Below, piece after piece: positions 12,008-40,482 of a stretch of 64,000 nt of DNA. The first letter of the stretch is position 1; each line of letters begins with the position of its first letter. The notes under the pieces were generated by a model. It was given only the letters and a program-made list of their open reading frames with translations, was not told the origin of the DNA and did not search any database. The translations under genes and the position numbers were made by a program. Source of the stretch: Melieria omissa (taxonomy: Eukaryota > Arthropoda > Insecta > Diptera > Ulidiidae); NCBI GenBank assembly GCA_963971225.1, contig OZ020267.1, positions 152,387,920-152,451,919 of the forward strand, given 5' to 3'.

Positions 12008-13477
12008 TTAATTATTATTTCCAATGTTGTCAATGCATTTTCGAATTCTTAAGATATCCTCCGGATAGACGCGACAGCAGCCGCCGATAATTTGCGCGCC
12101 CAGTTGTATCCATTCCGGCACGTATGATTCGAGCGGAACGCATTTGTCACGTCCTATCCATTCGCCTTTCGCGGCGTTGTAGATTTCGCCTCTGTTGCTG
12201 TACACAATCAGCGGTATGGCAGTGCCTTCCGGCGACTCGTGCAGCGTTTTGAAGAGCGTTCGCACGTGCTGCAAACACGACCATACATACATAATTAAAA
12301 GGTATTGTAAGCGTTACAATTGTCAGTCGCGTACCTGTGGATTCAAGCAGTTGACGCCAATGGCAATTAGGCGCTTCTGCGCTTGTGCTTCTTTGACCTG
12401 TTTCCAGAGTGAAAGCGCCGCTTCCTTGAAACTATCGCCATGCGCCAGTGTTTGCTCGTCCTATAGAAAGAGGTTTTATTTACAGCGACAAGTACTTAAA
12501 TTTGTGCTTTTGATTACCTTGCATTGGAATGAAACCCAGAATTTAACATCCGCATAGTCGCGCAGCAACATTTCAACCACAGCCTCTGCTTCCATCTGTC
12601 ACACAGTAAATATTTGTATATATTCTATATGGAACACTTTCTGCAGGCATGTAACCCACCTGGCAAGGAATGGTCTCAACAGCCAGACCATCCACTCCCT
12701 CTGCCAGACACGCCTCAATACGCGCACGGTGCCAGTTTTGTATCTCCTCCTTCGAAATGCGTTTCGCATAGCTGCCATTGTACTCGGAGCCATCGTGCAG
12801 GTGCGCCCCATAGGGGCCAATGGATGCCATAATCAGCGGCAGACCCGGTTCTATGCTGCCATTTTCCTTGCGTACCATGTCTGTGTATTTGGCTTTGGCC
12901 TCTTTGGCGAGTTGTACGCTCTTGCGCATCAGCTGAATACTTTCCTCCCGGGTTAAGTTCAGATGCCGCATGAAGCCCTCAATGCTAGATTGGTACGTAT
13001 TAGAGAGAATGATCTGTGCGCCATCTGTAAGAGAAAATCTTCTAAATCACTGTCACATTTCTGTATCGAACTTTGCACTTGGATGGATGGATGGATGTGA
13101 GGGGGGAGCCGAGGAAATAACCTAAGGGAGGTCATTACCTTAAGCACTCAGGCTTTAAAGCCCATTGTACTTAAGGCACAAGAAAACGGTTAAAAGAGGA
13201 GATGGGAATAGAAAAGAGAAAGTGGGTGGAAAGGGAGAAAGTGTAAGTTTCCCAGACTCATGAATGAATCTCAGGAGATTACACAGGGTTTGAGAATGAA
13301 CAGAACTTTGCACTTACTTTGCAAGAAATCCAAATGTGTTTGAACCACGGCAGTGGGGTTTTTCTGGTCGAAACGCGAGCCCCACAGTGGATCACCATCG
13401 ATTTTCTCCTGCACATTTCGCTCCAGCTGCGTTGAGAAGCCGCCACATTTCACCAAAACACGCTGCGGCCAGGCCAT
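12008..13477 (-). CDS. Homocysteine S-methyltransferase, copy B
   Basis: Five coding exons, 13477-13318, 13024-12660, 12595-12518, 12460-12335 and 12268-12008, give 329 residues. The start is the ATG at 13477 (CAGAATGG); upstream codons in frame lack ATG and align poorly with copy A. Zinc ligands are intact: IGVNC (Cys239) and GGCC (Cys307, Cys308). Core motif LIMASIGPYGAHLHDGSEYN is shared with copy A. The N-terminal loop is CGGF, where copy A has DGGF. Intron positions differ from copy A: the first and last introns are shared in place and phase, two are unique to B and one to A. A ~222 bp retroposon sits in intron 1. Same activity as copy A is expected, but the diverged N terminus could mean altered specificity. 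Confidence 0.92.
13081..13302 (-). mobile_element. Short retroposon (SINE-like or 5'-truncated LINE) in intron 1 of copy B
   Basis: The 13 bp sequence GAACTTTGCACTT occurs at 13068-13080 and again at 13303-13315 and brackets 222 bp that have no counterpart in copy A's intron. The left edge is (GGAT)n, which on the minus strand is a (CATC)n tail, as expected for the 3' end of a retroposon inserted in the minus orientation. Long perfect target duplications of this length are typical of target-primed reverse transcription. I do not recognise the family. The right-hand duplication overlaps the intron's splice donor. Confidence 0.7.
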
Positions 13478-14971
13478 TCTGACCACTTGGCAGCGTTGCA
13501 AACAGTCGCTTTGATGCTGGGCGCGCGCTTCAACAAATCTGATCGCTGGGGTTTATCCAGAGGACAGCCAGAACGAAGGAAAAAGGGAAGAACAAATCAA
13601 AATAGAAGGAAATTATTTTCGGTTTTGACGCTGCTCGACTGGCTGTGAGTAGTACTTGGCACTGGGGCAACGTGTCGCAGTCTCGAGAGGGTGGAGTGTC
13701 GTTTTAGTGCAATTCCAATTGGCTACTTTGGTGTTACGCGATTGAAAGTTCGGAAGTGGAATTGGCACGTAAGAGCGAATACTTGTTTGGTAAAAATAAA
13801 AATATTGGTTTGTTGTTGTGGTTGTTGCGATAAGTTTACTTTTACTGCTGCTATTGTTGCTTGCCGTTTATATTGTTGTTGCTGCAGGCATATTCATTCC
13901 GTATCGCACTGCCAACTTGACGATATTTGTTGTCTTATTTTTTGTATTTTGCGCTATCGTTGCTTGTGGCTATTGATTTACTCTTTGTTAATATGGACTT
14001 TCCGTTGTGTTGCTTTCGCAATATATCTCGTTTTCCTCACGTATTTTTGTTATTCGCTGAAATTGCAGTTGTGCCACTTACTTGCTGTCGTTTTGCCTGT
14101 TCTCGACGTTTTGTGCGAACGAAAAACGAACGAACGCAATTTGCCAAAATACCCTTCGCAGCGCCACCAACACCTCTTCCAACAACCACATCGATTAAGA
14201 GCAACAGTTTCAACAACAACAACAACACCCCAGCAGCGTCAGCACTAGTAAAGCTGTCGAACAGCTGACTTGATTCGGTTGCCCCTCTCTTTCGGCGAAG
14301 CACACCATGACCGTGGTCGATGTGTATGCGTGCGGCACAGTAACCTTGACATTGGATTCGGCAGACTGCAGCCTGCAAGCTAAACATGGCTGCCTGTCGA
14401 AGCGGCATGCACGCATGTATGTGTAAATATATTCACACTTGCTGAAGCTCAGCAAACAAGAGCCTGATGAAGGCAACGTGCGACTGTCGCCCTCAATTAT
14501 AAACTTTAAGTAAAAGCCAACCACTCGATATGTTAAATGCGACAGGCATTAAAACTAATCGGTAGGTGAAATGCATATTTGTAGGTGTATTTGAAATTGT
14601 GTTGACGACTCTGACCATCAAAACCATCGCTTCTTTGCTACAATACTCACCGTAAAAGTTCTAACAGAATCATGGCTTAAATCAGAGTTCCGACTGTTGC
14701 CTTAATTTCTACGAGATTATAATTTTCCTTATTTCGATCTTTCAGACAACTAGCAGCGTTTTCCAGTATCAGCTTTAGCATATTTGGAAGGGATATGTTG
14801 GCTAACGAACTGCCTTATCCACTGGCGCCAAATCGCCAGTTATAAGCAGCAAATCAGAAGTTCAAGTGCGTTGACTGCCAAATATCGAATCTGACTTACC
14901 TTTAATCCCAAATGTGACAAGCGTTTGGCGGTCAAACAGCGCACTATCGCTTTGTAACCTCAATGAAAATA
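13478..14971. other. 5' flank of methyltransferase copy B
   Basis: This should contain the promoter of copy B. The 13,691-14,250 part carries T-rich and (CAA)n stretches that produce open frames on both strands, but these are low in complexity and have no splice or homology support. No other gene seen. Confidence 0.4.
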
Positions 14972-15190
14972 ATTCTGTGGTAAAAAGCTATAACCGCCTA
15001 AGTAGAAAATTCTGTGGTCAAAAGCAATAACCGCCCAAGTCGAAAATTGCTATTTCGAGCAATCTCGTTTTAAAGTTTTAGCGCGTAGTGTGTTCGTTAT
15101 GGGAATGCGAATAGGTTTTTATTAATAACTTATAATAACTCAATTTCTTCTTAAGTCGACTTAAGCGGTTGTTGCTTTTGACCACAGAAT
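14972..15190. mobile_element. TA-flanked MITE with inverted ends
   Basis: The left end ATTCTGTGGTAAAAAGC is mirrored by GCTTTTGACCACAGAAT at the right, each bordered by TA (14970-14971 and 15191-15192). A second, closer copy of the left end starts near 15009 (TTCTGTGGTCAAAAGCAATA) and pairs even better with the right end, so the element contains a partial terminal duplication. It is 219 bp with no coding capacity. Tc1/mariner-type mobilisation is inferred from the TA flanks. Confidence 0.6.
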
Positions 15191-15192
15191 TA

Positions 15193-17376
15193 TGCTTTGC
15201 ATTGTCAAGAAATGTTGCCAATGCAAATCAGCCATTTCAGCACATTTCGCCAGCCACTCATTGAAGGTGCAACCAGTAAAACTGCACATTGTCCAGAATA
15301 CCCACTGAATTGTAGCTCACAAGCTGAAAAATCGTCTGATAAGCTTAAAACCTTCTAAAACGTCACTAAATCAAAGTAGCACACAAATGCTTAGTAGATG
15401 ACAATATTTCTATGCGATCGTGTAGGGAATGGAAATGCTGTTCGATGTAGGTGACTTTCTTGGTGTTGATACAGACAAATATTTTTGTATAATCGTGTGT
15501 TTTAGTTGAATATAATAAAATATATTTATTAGCAAATAAAATGACAAAGGCAAAAATACAAAATAAAACACAATGTGTGTAACAATATATAAAAATACAA
15601 TGCGGGTGCACAAATCACAAATATTTCAAATATAAAATTTTTACTTTCGTTTTTTGCTTTCTTTTCTAGAATACGAATGAACAAAAGTGCTTTGGTAAGC
15701 CTATTTAATCTGCATATATAGGAATATATATATTTCTATGTTAATAAAATATAGTGCACACTGCAGCGCACAGCATCTCTCATACAAAAAAGTGCATACA
15801 CATAATAAACAAGCAATGGCTTTCTAACAAAACAAACATATGCTCACTTAAATAGAAATAATAAATTCTTTTGCATAATTTCATAATAATTTTTATTTCG
15901 CCGCTGCGCTTGATTCAGCTACTCAAACACCGCCGGCAGACAACAGTGTTCACAGCTATACTGTGTGTGTTTAGCGTAATAATGACGTTATAATCAGTGT
16001 ATGTATTAGTTTATTGTATGCAATTTCAGTTTCGAAACTAGTTCAACACAATCTCTGCACACCAGCTGCAGTTGGGCTACGTAACAATAATAATCTTCAT
16101 TCAATCCTCCTTATGTGTAATACAATACAATAATAGTAATAATATTCAATAGCGGTAGTAATAAATACAATACAGTTTAACATTATATAATAGTTATATG
16201 CATTATTGTTAATATTCTCTTTTGCTAAAATAATATTGTTTGCTCCAATTTCTCGTCTTGTTACATAGTGTGGAAAATTTTTTGCTTAGTTGTAGGCGCG
16301 TGATTCATCTGATTCATGCTTTTTATGCATATTTCGCAATCTATTGGAAACGAAAGCACAAACTTTTTCCAAAAATATCCTTTGCATTTAAAAAGTCCCT
16401 TAAATGTTTGCTTCATTTGTGGAATAATTTTCTCCAGTGCGCCTGCACTTGATAGGCTCGGTCGCACACAGTGTTGTTGTTGTTATTGTTAGTAAAATTA
16501 TTGAATCGTTATGCTTTCTTGTGCGACTATAAACTAAAGCGGTCGCACGTTTGGAATGCGGCATAAACGGTTCAAATGCGCTAAAATGCGATGCAGTGTT
16601 GTATACAATGTTTTATATAATTAAATTTTTAGCTATTTCTGGCAACTAGTGCTGTGTATGTAAGTATGTTTGTCTTTATGCAGTTATTTGTCATCTAAAA
16701 GCAATGAGTTCCCATTTGTAATTATTGCAATTTCAGTTAATCGTAATCACTATTTGACTTTTTGTATATATTCCTTCAGTACACTTACTAATTATACTGC
16801 AAGTTATGCGTTTTTCTTCTTCTTTCTTCTTTGCTTCTTCTCGAGTTATCTACAATGCTTCTCTAAACAATGACAACATTAAACAGTTCAGTCTTTCAAA
16901 GCTTGGAACACTTCACAACGGAATAGCAACAGACACGACGGAACCAAGCCGCTTACAATGAGTGCCAAGAAATTCAGCAAATGCAACGAAAGTGACACCA
17001 GCAATGATTTTGACCTGACTCTGACTCTTCACAGTTTCCCGTATTCTCAGTTGAGGGTCTGAACTGCAACTGGAGTATTAGTGCCATGGCGCCCCTACCT
17101 TCCTGACCACATTCGCGACACACGCTAGTCGTGCTTTAGTCTCCGCAAACGCAAATGTATGTTTCATAAAATCGGTCTAAAGCAGCTCTCAGTCCACCTG
17201 AACAAGTTCGTGGATAGTCTGTTGCTGCTCAGTTTTGCAGCCTTCGCCCGTCTGCTCCTCACTCTAACGCTAACCATACTAATTGACTTTGTTTACTCCT
17301 TGGAATTTTTCAATACTTTGTGCAGTACCTGTTTGAATTCCTTTTTCAGCGTTCGCTTCGTCTCGGAAATTCGCTT
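15193..17376 (-). other. Region downstream of Nak, probable 3' UTR
   Basis: About 2.2 kb of AT-rich DNA directly after the Nak stop codon on the minus strand, without coding exons. Minus-strand AATAAA motifs occur, for example near 15,526. A long 3' UTR is plausible for a gene of this size, but its end cannot be fixed here. Confidence 0.4.
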
Positions 17377-34377
<17,001 letters not shown>

Positions 34378-35923
34378 TTTGCCGCCGGTGGTGGTGGTAG
34401 TGGTGGTTGAAGTGTGTCCTACTTGCCGTCGTGGAGGCTGGAGGTGACACGGTTCACGCTGCAATGGGGGTGTCAGCCGGCTGCAACTCGCCTGCAAGAC
34501 GTCACGAAATTGTGCAACGCTATTGGAGGCGTGGCACTTTGCCCCACACGACACTGCACTGCAACTATCAGGGCCAAATGATCTATAATGCACTTGGCCT
34601 TTTTGCTCACTGCTTGCGCACTCTTTTGCCACTTTCTTTTTCTTACTTCTGCCAGTTACTGCCTCTTCAAATGGCAGAAACAGAAAAGAAAGTTTTCGCT
34701 GGTTCGATTTTTTTCGTCTTTGTGCTCTTGGCCACTGCTGCACCTTTTTCTTATTTACACCTTTTACACTTAATGCACTGTATTTGTTGCTATTGTATTA
34801 TTATGCCTGGCGCATTTGCGCACTTGCCCACGTTTTAGTGCTGATATTAAAATAAAACATCTAATGAAATTCGACACAATTATTGCTTGCAAAAATTTCC
34901 AATAATTCTTCAGCTGCTAATAAACTTTTTCTCCAGCAGCAACGCAGAATATCACGAAAACGAAAATTGCGTTTGACAGCTGGTGACAGTGTTGCCTACT
35001 CCACCGACAACTTTCGGCCGCACGGCATGGAAAGCTCAACACTTGCAAGAACGAAGATGTGCACTCAGTACAGACAGAAATACTTAGCACGTTTCTATCA
35101 AATGGATTCCTTATTACATTTTCGTGTTAAATATTAAAACAACTAAATTAATTTATTCGTGTATATTAGCTATCACTGCGTTGCAAACAATTTCGCATTA
35201 CTCGTATAACTGACATTACTGTTTACGATTCGATTGCAACGTATCGGAACGGCAACACTTGCATTGGGAATGTCAGTGCAAGGAAAACAAGACCCGACTT
35301 GATTGACAAGGGTGCAAAGCTGCCATTTCGGACTCCACAATTTTGCACACATATTCCTGTTTGGCAATTTTGACATTAGCGCTAAATTAGAGCAATTTTT
35401 GTTAACAGTTTTCATTTTTTTTTAGTTATAAATGAGTCATGAATACTCAGGCCTTCAGGCCATATTACAAACCTTGGTATTTTCGGAAAAATGCAGTTCA
35501 ATTGCTGGTTTATCATACCCTGTACAAGACTCGAACTATGAATAAATTCAAAAAACTTCGAATTAAGCAGAGCAAAACAGTAACACATCACATAGCGAAA
35601 ATAGAAAAAAATTGCATTATTGTAGCCAGTGATCGAAAGTGTTACAAAATATGAGTTTTTCATTTGATTCCAATTCCGTAAATATGGTTTTAAAAGAATC
35701 GAAATTATTGTATGCCGAGATTTGTGTGACCCTAATTAGTAGTAATAAAAGCCCTTACTTACGATCTTTTTCGGCTTTCATATGATCTCAATGCATAATG
35801 TGAGGTCGGTGTTGAATAGGGTAGTTTTCCTTTTCTGAGATGCAACACACACGGTTGTATTTCAGCGGCAGCCATTTGGTGTTTATAGGTCACACCAAAT
35901 TGTTTGATACACTTGTGATCGAA
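34378..35923. other. Nak 5' UTR/promoter region and flank
   Basis: The minus-strand open frame continues about 365 bp upstream of the Nak ATG, but its residues (S/T/K/R-rich) have no family match, and the MKKIFSKF start agrees with AAK1. This stretch therefore most likely holds the 5' UTR and promoter. Between about 35.1 and 35.9 kb I saw no gene; open frames on both strands there overlap each other and lack support. Confidence 0.45.
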
Positions 35924-36206
35924 CCATCAGCAGTTACTATGTGACGCGAAACTGAGAGGGAAAATGATTTTCACACAATTTTTTGCTTTTTCCGATCGTC
36001 CGATAGTGTACGGATTTTTTACCCAAACATTCGCACAGCACCGGTTACCAGTCAATTGTTTACATCTTAAAGTCATATATTTTCTTATTTGCTGTAAATA
36101 TAGCGTTGCAAACCACCTTTTTTTACTGGTCTAAATAATTTCGATTGTAACCCGTACCAACTAAAAGCAGAAATAATTTATTTCATACGCTAAAGTCAGC
36201 AGATAT

Positions 36207-36799
36207 CACCGTGCGACAAAAATGAAAAAAATTTTTCACACTGGAAAAAATCCATATGGGCGTGAGACTAGAGACCAAACATAGTAATACTGCGGACTCA
36301 GTTTTTTATTTCTACATCCTTTGCCCTTTTAAAAGGACTTCAAAATTTTGAAGGGAATAAAGAATTAAAAATATATAAAAAATACTTAACCTCGTTAGAA
36401 TATGGCGGTGTACATATCAAATGAAAGAAGAAGAGCTAACAAATTTTAATAAAATTGAGTTTTTATCTATTTATAAAAAAAGGATTTGAAAAAGGTCCTT
36501 TGAAAATTTTAATCCCTTATATCCTTGAAAATTTATATAGAATTTTCTTGAAAATTAACTATGTTAAACCCCAAAATCTCCTTGATCACGTGTCAAAATT
36601 TAATTATTCTCGCTTAATTGATTTTGTATCTTTTTATTATTTAAAATACTGATACTTAAATAAAATAGAATTTTTCTACTTCGTTAGAATTGAAGCTTCA
36701 GCATTTTTTCTAATAACTTTCGGACCAACAAAGTAAGAGTAATGACTATGGTAGGTCTCTAGTTTCACGCCCATATGTGAAAAATGCTGTCGCACGGTG
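36207..36799. mobile_element. 593 bp MITE with TAT target duplication
   Basis: The ends are inverted repeats CACCGTGCGACA, followed inward by a second mirrored block (CATATGGGCGTGA ... TCACGCCCATATG). TAT flanks both sides (36204-36206, 36800-36802). A related copy of the surrounding repeat at about 41,400 (inverted) reads through the same spot without the element and with a single TAT, so the insertion and its duplication can be read directly. Three-base duplications suggest a PIF/Harbinger-like or related transposase. Non-coding, AT-rich interior. Confidence 0.8.
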
Positions 36800-36899
36800 T
36801 ATTCGATTGCTTTTTCCTTCAGTTCATGTCTCATTGAGAATGTCGTTTTAAGCTGGTGCAGAAATAGTGTTGACGAGTTTGAACTATTTCCTTATGTAG

Positions 36900-37684
36900 G
36901 GCTGCAATTTAGAGGAAAATTCAAATTAAATTATTTAGGAAAAAGTTTTAAATAAATCATGTCATTATTATTGTTAAAATTTTTTTTATTATTTACTGTT
37001 AGTTTTTGGTGTTGGGTTTCAAAATTTTATTCAGTTAATTAGTATATTATTTCCTTTTTATTTATTATTATTATTTTATACATAAATTGTTATATTAAAA
37101 TGCATGCAGGGGCAACATATTTTGCATTTTCCACACCACCACTGAGGTATTCAAAAAGGTGCGAGGTCCAATTTTTGTTGGGTGTTCGTTTCCCCAGTAG
37201 GCCTATTTTCACCCATTTATAAATAAATTAAATCACATTAAAACAAAAGAGCATTAATTAAAAGCATTTATGCAAAAGACAAATAATGAAAGGTGAATTT
37301 AGTAAATAAATATATATAAACATTTATAAATAAATCCAAAATAATAAATAAAAAATGCAAAATAAATACAAATGTATTTAATTAAATAAGAAAATGAATT
37401 TAGAATATTCAATTGAGTGAACAAATACAAACATTCATGAATTAGTACAAAATAGTAAATTTTTTATTATATATTAATAAAGTAATACAATTACAATCTT
37501 AAGATATAAGGAATATAGCAACTGAAAACTGAGGCCTTCGGCTATCTTAGTGAATAATGAATATACAATGCAAAATATATACAAATATCTAGATACAAAA
37601 TATACAAATAGTTATTCTAATACCACATCTCCACATTGCGCAGATAATCAAAAATTGGTGGAGAATGCAAATGCCTCAGCATCA
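36900..37684. other. AT-rich sequence 3' of the THAP gene
   Basis: Very AT-rich DNA inside the 7.1 kb unit. A minus-strand AATAAA (TTTATT on plus at 37463-37468) lies about 220 bp beyond the THAP stop and could end that transcript. No open frame or repeat end recognised. Confidence 0.4.
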
Positions 37685-40390
37685 TTAGAATTTAAAGCGC
37701 GTTCGCTTACGTTTCAACATTTTTCTTTTTTCTTCCAGGGATTTTATCTGACGCTTTAATTCTGCAATCTCCTCCTGCATTTTGCGCTTACGTGGAGAAT
37801 TAGCAGATAAGCTTGGAGAGGTTTGAACTTGCTTGCTCTCGAAAGAAACTTTGGAACTAACTACAACTGGAGATGAATCAGGGTTTACAAGTTCAGACGT
37901 GGGGGAAAAATTGTGAAAATCATGGGAAGCAGAAGGCTGAGGCTCGAGTTTAATTGCAACCCCGTCAGAAGATACTTCTGATGCAATTTGTGTAGACGGG
38001 TTTACAAAAATTTTAATGGGTAAATTTTGGTCCGGCACAGCGGACCATAATAGCCTTTTATTTGCTTTCATTTTGTCCGAGAAGTGTCGATCGCAAGCGT
38101 AAATAAACTTCTTCGACAGTTCGCGAATATTGAACAACCGCATCCATTCTTTTCGCCTAGAAAGGAAAGAAACAAAACATTGGTTTAAATACCACTACCA
38201 CCATTAAAATATAAGACAGAAAAAAATCAAGAAAACAAAAAAAACCAACAATAACAGCAGCATAAGCGTGCAAAATCTTAATTATATTTTTGCAAATATT
38301 TAATATATAAGTGCAAAATATACGTGCTCAAGTAAAAAAATATATTTTTTAGGGTTTTATTAACTTAAATTTACACAAATTTAAGTGTTTTAAGTTTTTT
38401 ACAAATTTATCCAAACGTTAAGTTTAGAGCCGTCAATACATTGACATCAATACCCTATTTTGTCAAAAGTGGGTCGTTTTAACCGAATCACAGCAGTGTT
38501 ATAGACATTCACCATTTCAACCATTAGAGGCACATTTTATAAATTATAAAAAATGTTACCTTTTCTCCAAAAAAAATTTGATTGGCCATAGGATTTAAAA
38601 ATATTAAAAGAAATATTTCTAGCGGACAACACAGAGTAAGGCAGCGTGCACATTTGTTTGTTAACAAATGCTCGTTAGCTTTAACACAATACAAAACGCA
38701 ATGTACTCCCCATGGCACAATAAACAAGGTACAGGGTAGGCCATTGAAAGTGGAAGCATCTGGTAACCCTATAACTTTTGACAGAGCTGTCAGATCGACT
38801 AATGACATAGCGCGTTGGAAGCGTCATTCCAAGACAATTTATACCATGGAACAGTACACTCCAAAAGAACGTGCTGAAATTGTTCAGCTTTACATTCAAA
38901 ATAAGAGCCTATTTACACGAGGGCTTTTCCCCTGCGTTAAAAGTCATGCGTGACGAGTTTGTTGGCGAGAAGTGGTGAGAAGTCAGCGGGGTAGGCAAAC
39001 ACGCACGCTCAGCGAATTCCAGGGGTTTTTTTGACATTTGCTTTGCTGTTTTTCGCACTTTTCTTCAAATTTCAAACCGGCCGGACGCTTCACTAACAAT
39101 TATATTTACATCTTCCCTATTATTTAAATTTGAGCAGTTAATAGCTATTTCAGTGACTTCTAAAATATTTTCAATAATTTCTTCTTTGTTTAAATCCATT
39201 TTTCTTTTAGTAATGAGAATATCAAAAACTACGCGAAAATGTGAATGAAAGAAGATTGGCCGCTTAAACGTCCAAAAAGCCAAGCAAAGTTGCAAGTAAA
39301 AAGTCTTCATGTAAATGCATGAAGATTTACGCAGCAACTTCAAAAGAGAGTTGCAAAAAACGCAGGGGGAAAAAGCCTTCGTGTAAATAGGCTCTAACTT
39401 CTCGATTGTGAAAACCAAACGGCGATTATGAGTGGCCACCGAGATCACCCGATTTGACGCCGCCAGACTTTTTTTTATGGGGCTACTTGAAGTCTAAGGT
39501 ATACACCAACAAGCCAAGGACACTAGCTCAACTCAGAGCCAACATACGCCGCGAAATAAGAGCCATATCGGCCGATACACTGGCAAAAGTGATGGAAAAT
39601 GCCGAAAAAAGGGCACATTTTGCGGCCAAAGCTAATGGTGGCCATTTACGCGATATCATTTTCAAAAACTAACTAGAAAATTTCTCCTGGACCAAAATAA
39701 ATGAATATCGAGATGAAAACAAAACAAAAACATTTGTTTTCCTCTTTTTCAAAAACAAGAATGGCCTTCCACTTTAAATGGCCTACCCTGTAATAGCATC
39801 CCCGCAACACCAAAAACCACATGTATTTTGTTGGTAGGATTGTTTATCGCTACTGTCAAAATCAGCTGATATTTTCCGACGAAAGAGGGAGAAACTGAAA
39901 ACAGACAAAAGTAATTGTTGCCAGACAGTGCTGTATTTGAGTGAAAAAACGGGAAAAGTGCTCAGGTCAGTTGTTTTCAGTCAGGTATTTTCATTTCAAC
40001 CGATGCGGCAACACCGCACCACTGCTCACACCGACGATTTTGACAAAAGCGATAAACGATCAGCCGGTGGCTTGCTACAACCTTGTAGTTGAACCATGGT
40101 ACTCCCTTTACGCCTGTATTTCTGTGGCAACACAGCTGATTTAACTTTTTCTTCTCTTTGAATTTTTCGCTAATGGGCATGCTTATTGTCAAAATGGAAA
40201 AAAGGCCGACAACCGCTGTGTGTTTTGATTTTGACAATGAGCATGCACCTTATTAATACACCTTAGGAGAAACATTGCCAATATACACAAATAAGTGAAC
40301 TCACCTGCCACCGTCCCTTGCTTCGTTCGGAAATGCGAATAGGTGCTTACATTCCAAACAATTTTGCACGCATCGCCTCTCGGACGGCAT
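37685..40390 (-). CDS. THAP-domain protein with C-terminal coiled coil, inside the 7.1 kb unit
   Basis: Two exons, 40390-40305 and 38156-37685, join in phase 2 (GGCAG|GTGAGT ... TTCTAG|GCGAAA) to give 185 residues. The C2CH zinc ligands of a THAP DNA-binding domain are complete: C7/C11 (CVQNC), then ACDRHF with C50 and H53. The conserved P21, W33, F54 and the AVP box (A68-V69-P70) are in place. The C-terminal third (about residues 145-185) is a charged K/E/R/L-rich predicted coiled coil ending in a basic run, a likely dimer and nuclear-localisation segment. There is no transposase catalytic domain, unlike P-element or THAP9 proteins. The 2.1 kb intron carries a mariner relic that itself contains a Harbinger-type element. 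Reading frame and splice sites are intact, which suggests recent or continuing function. Its DNA targets are unknown. Confidence 0.75.
38732..39790 (+). mobile_element. Internally deleted mariner/Tc1-type transposon (DUF4817-like) in the THAP intron
   Basis: TA-flanked (38730-38731, 39791-39792) with inverted ends beginning CAGGGTAGGCCATT; 23 of the first 24 bases match. Just inside the left end, an ATG at 38846 starts MEQYTPKERAEIVQLYIQN, the N-terminal helix-turn-helix of an insect mariner-related family. Near the right end, from about 39425, is the last part of the DDE domain: WPPRSPDLTPPDFFLWGY, then about 65 residues to a stop at 39672. The middle of the transposase is missing, so it is a non-autonomous relic. 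A 490 bp element interrupts it at 38905-39394. Confidence 0.85.
38905..39394. mobile_element. PIF/Harbinger-type element nested in the mariner relic
   Basis: Bounded by TAA on both sides (38902-38904, 39395-39397) with inverted ends GAGCCTATTTACACGA that match perfectly for 16 bp, then GGCTTTTCCCC-like sequence. A 3 bp TAA duplication and G-rich ends are the PIF/Harbinger signature. Removing the element and one TAA restores the mariner reading across the break (QNNFSIVKT). A minus-strand frame of about 45 codons (39065-39199, starting MDLNKEEIIEN) may be the start of its own lost protein. Non-autonomous. Confidence 0.8.
40177..40246. repeat. 70 bp hairpin in the THAP intron
   Basis: The 19 nt arm GCATGCTTATTGTCAAAAT at 40177-40195 pairs with 40228-40246 with one mismatch around a 32 nt loop. 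It lies just downstream (minus strand) of the first THAP exon's donor. It may be a remnant of a small snap-back element or an RNA structure in the intron. Confidence 0.55.
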
Positions 40391-40482
40391 TGTCTTAGTT
40401 GGCGGCTCGAGGATTCTGGCAAAAAGCACTTGAATCACTGAAATTGTTTAAATATAGACTTTCACGCAGATTTGGACTGCAG

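Noticed and set aside
13691..14268. Plus-strand open frames upstream of methyltransferase copy B
   Set aside because: Cysteine- and leucine-rich text from T-rich DNA, overlapping frames on both strands, no splice sites or family motif.
35412..35663. Overlapping plus and minus open frames near 35.5 kb
   Set aside because: Mutually overlapping, AT-rich, no splice context; neither resembles a known protein.
39454..39672. Apparent 72 aa gene
   Set aside because: It is the C-terminal remnant of the mariner transposase at 38732-39790, not a separate gene.
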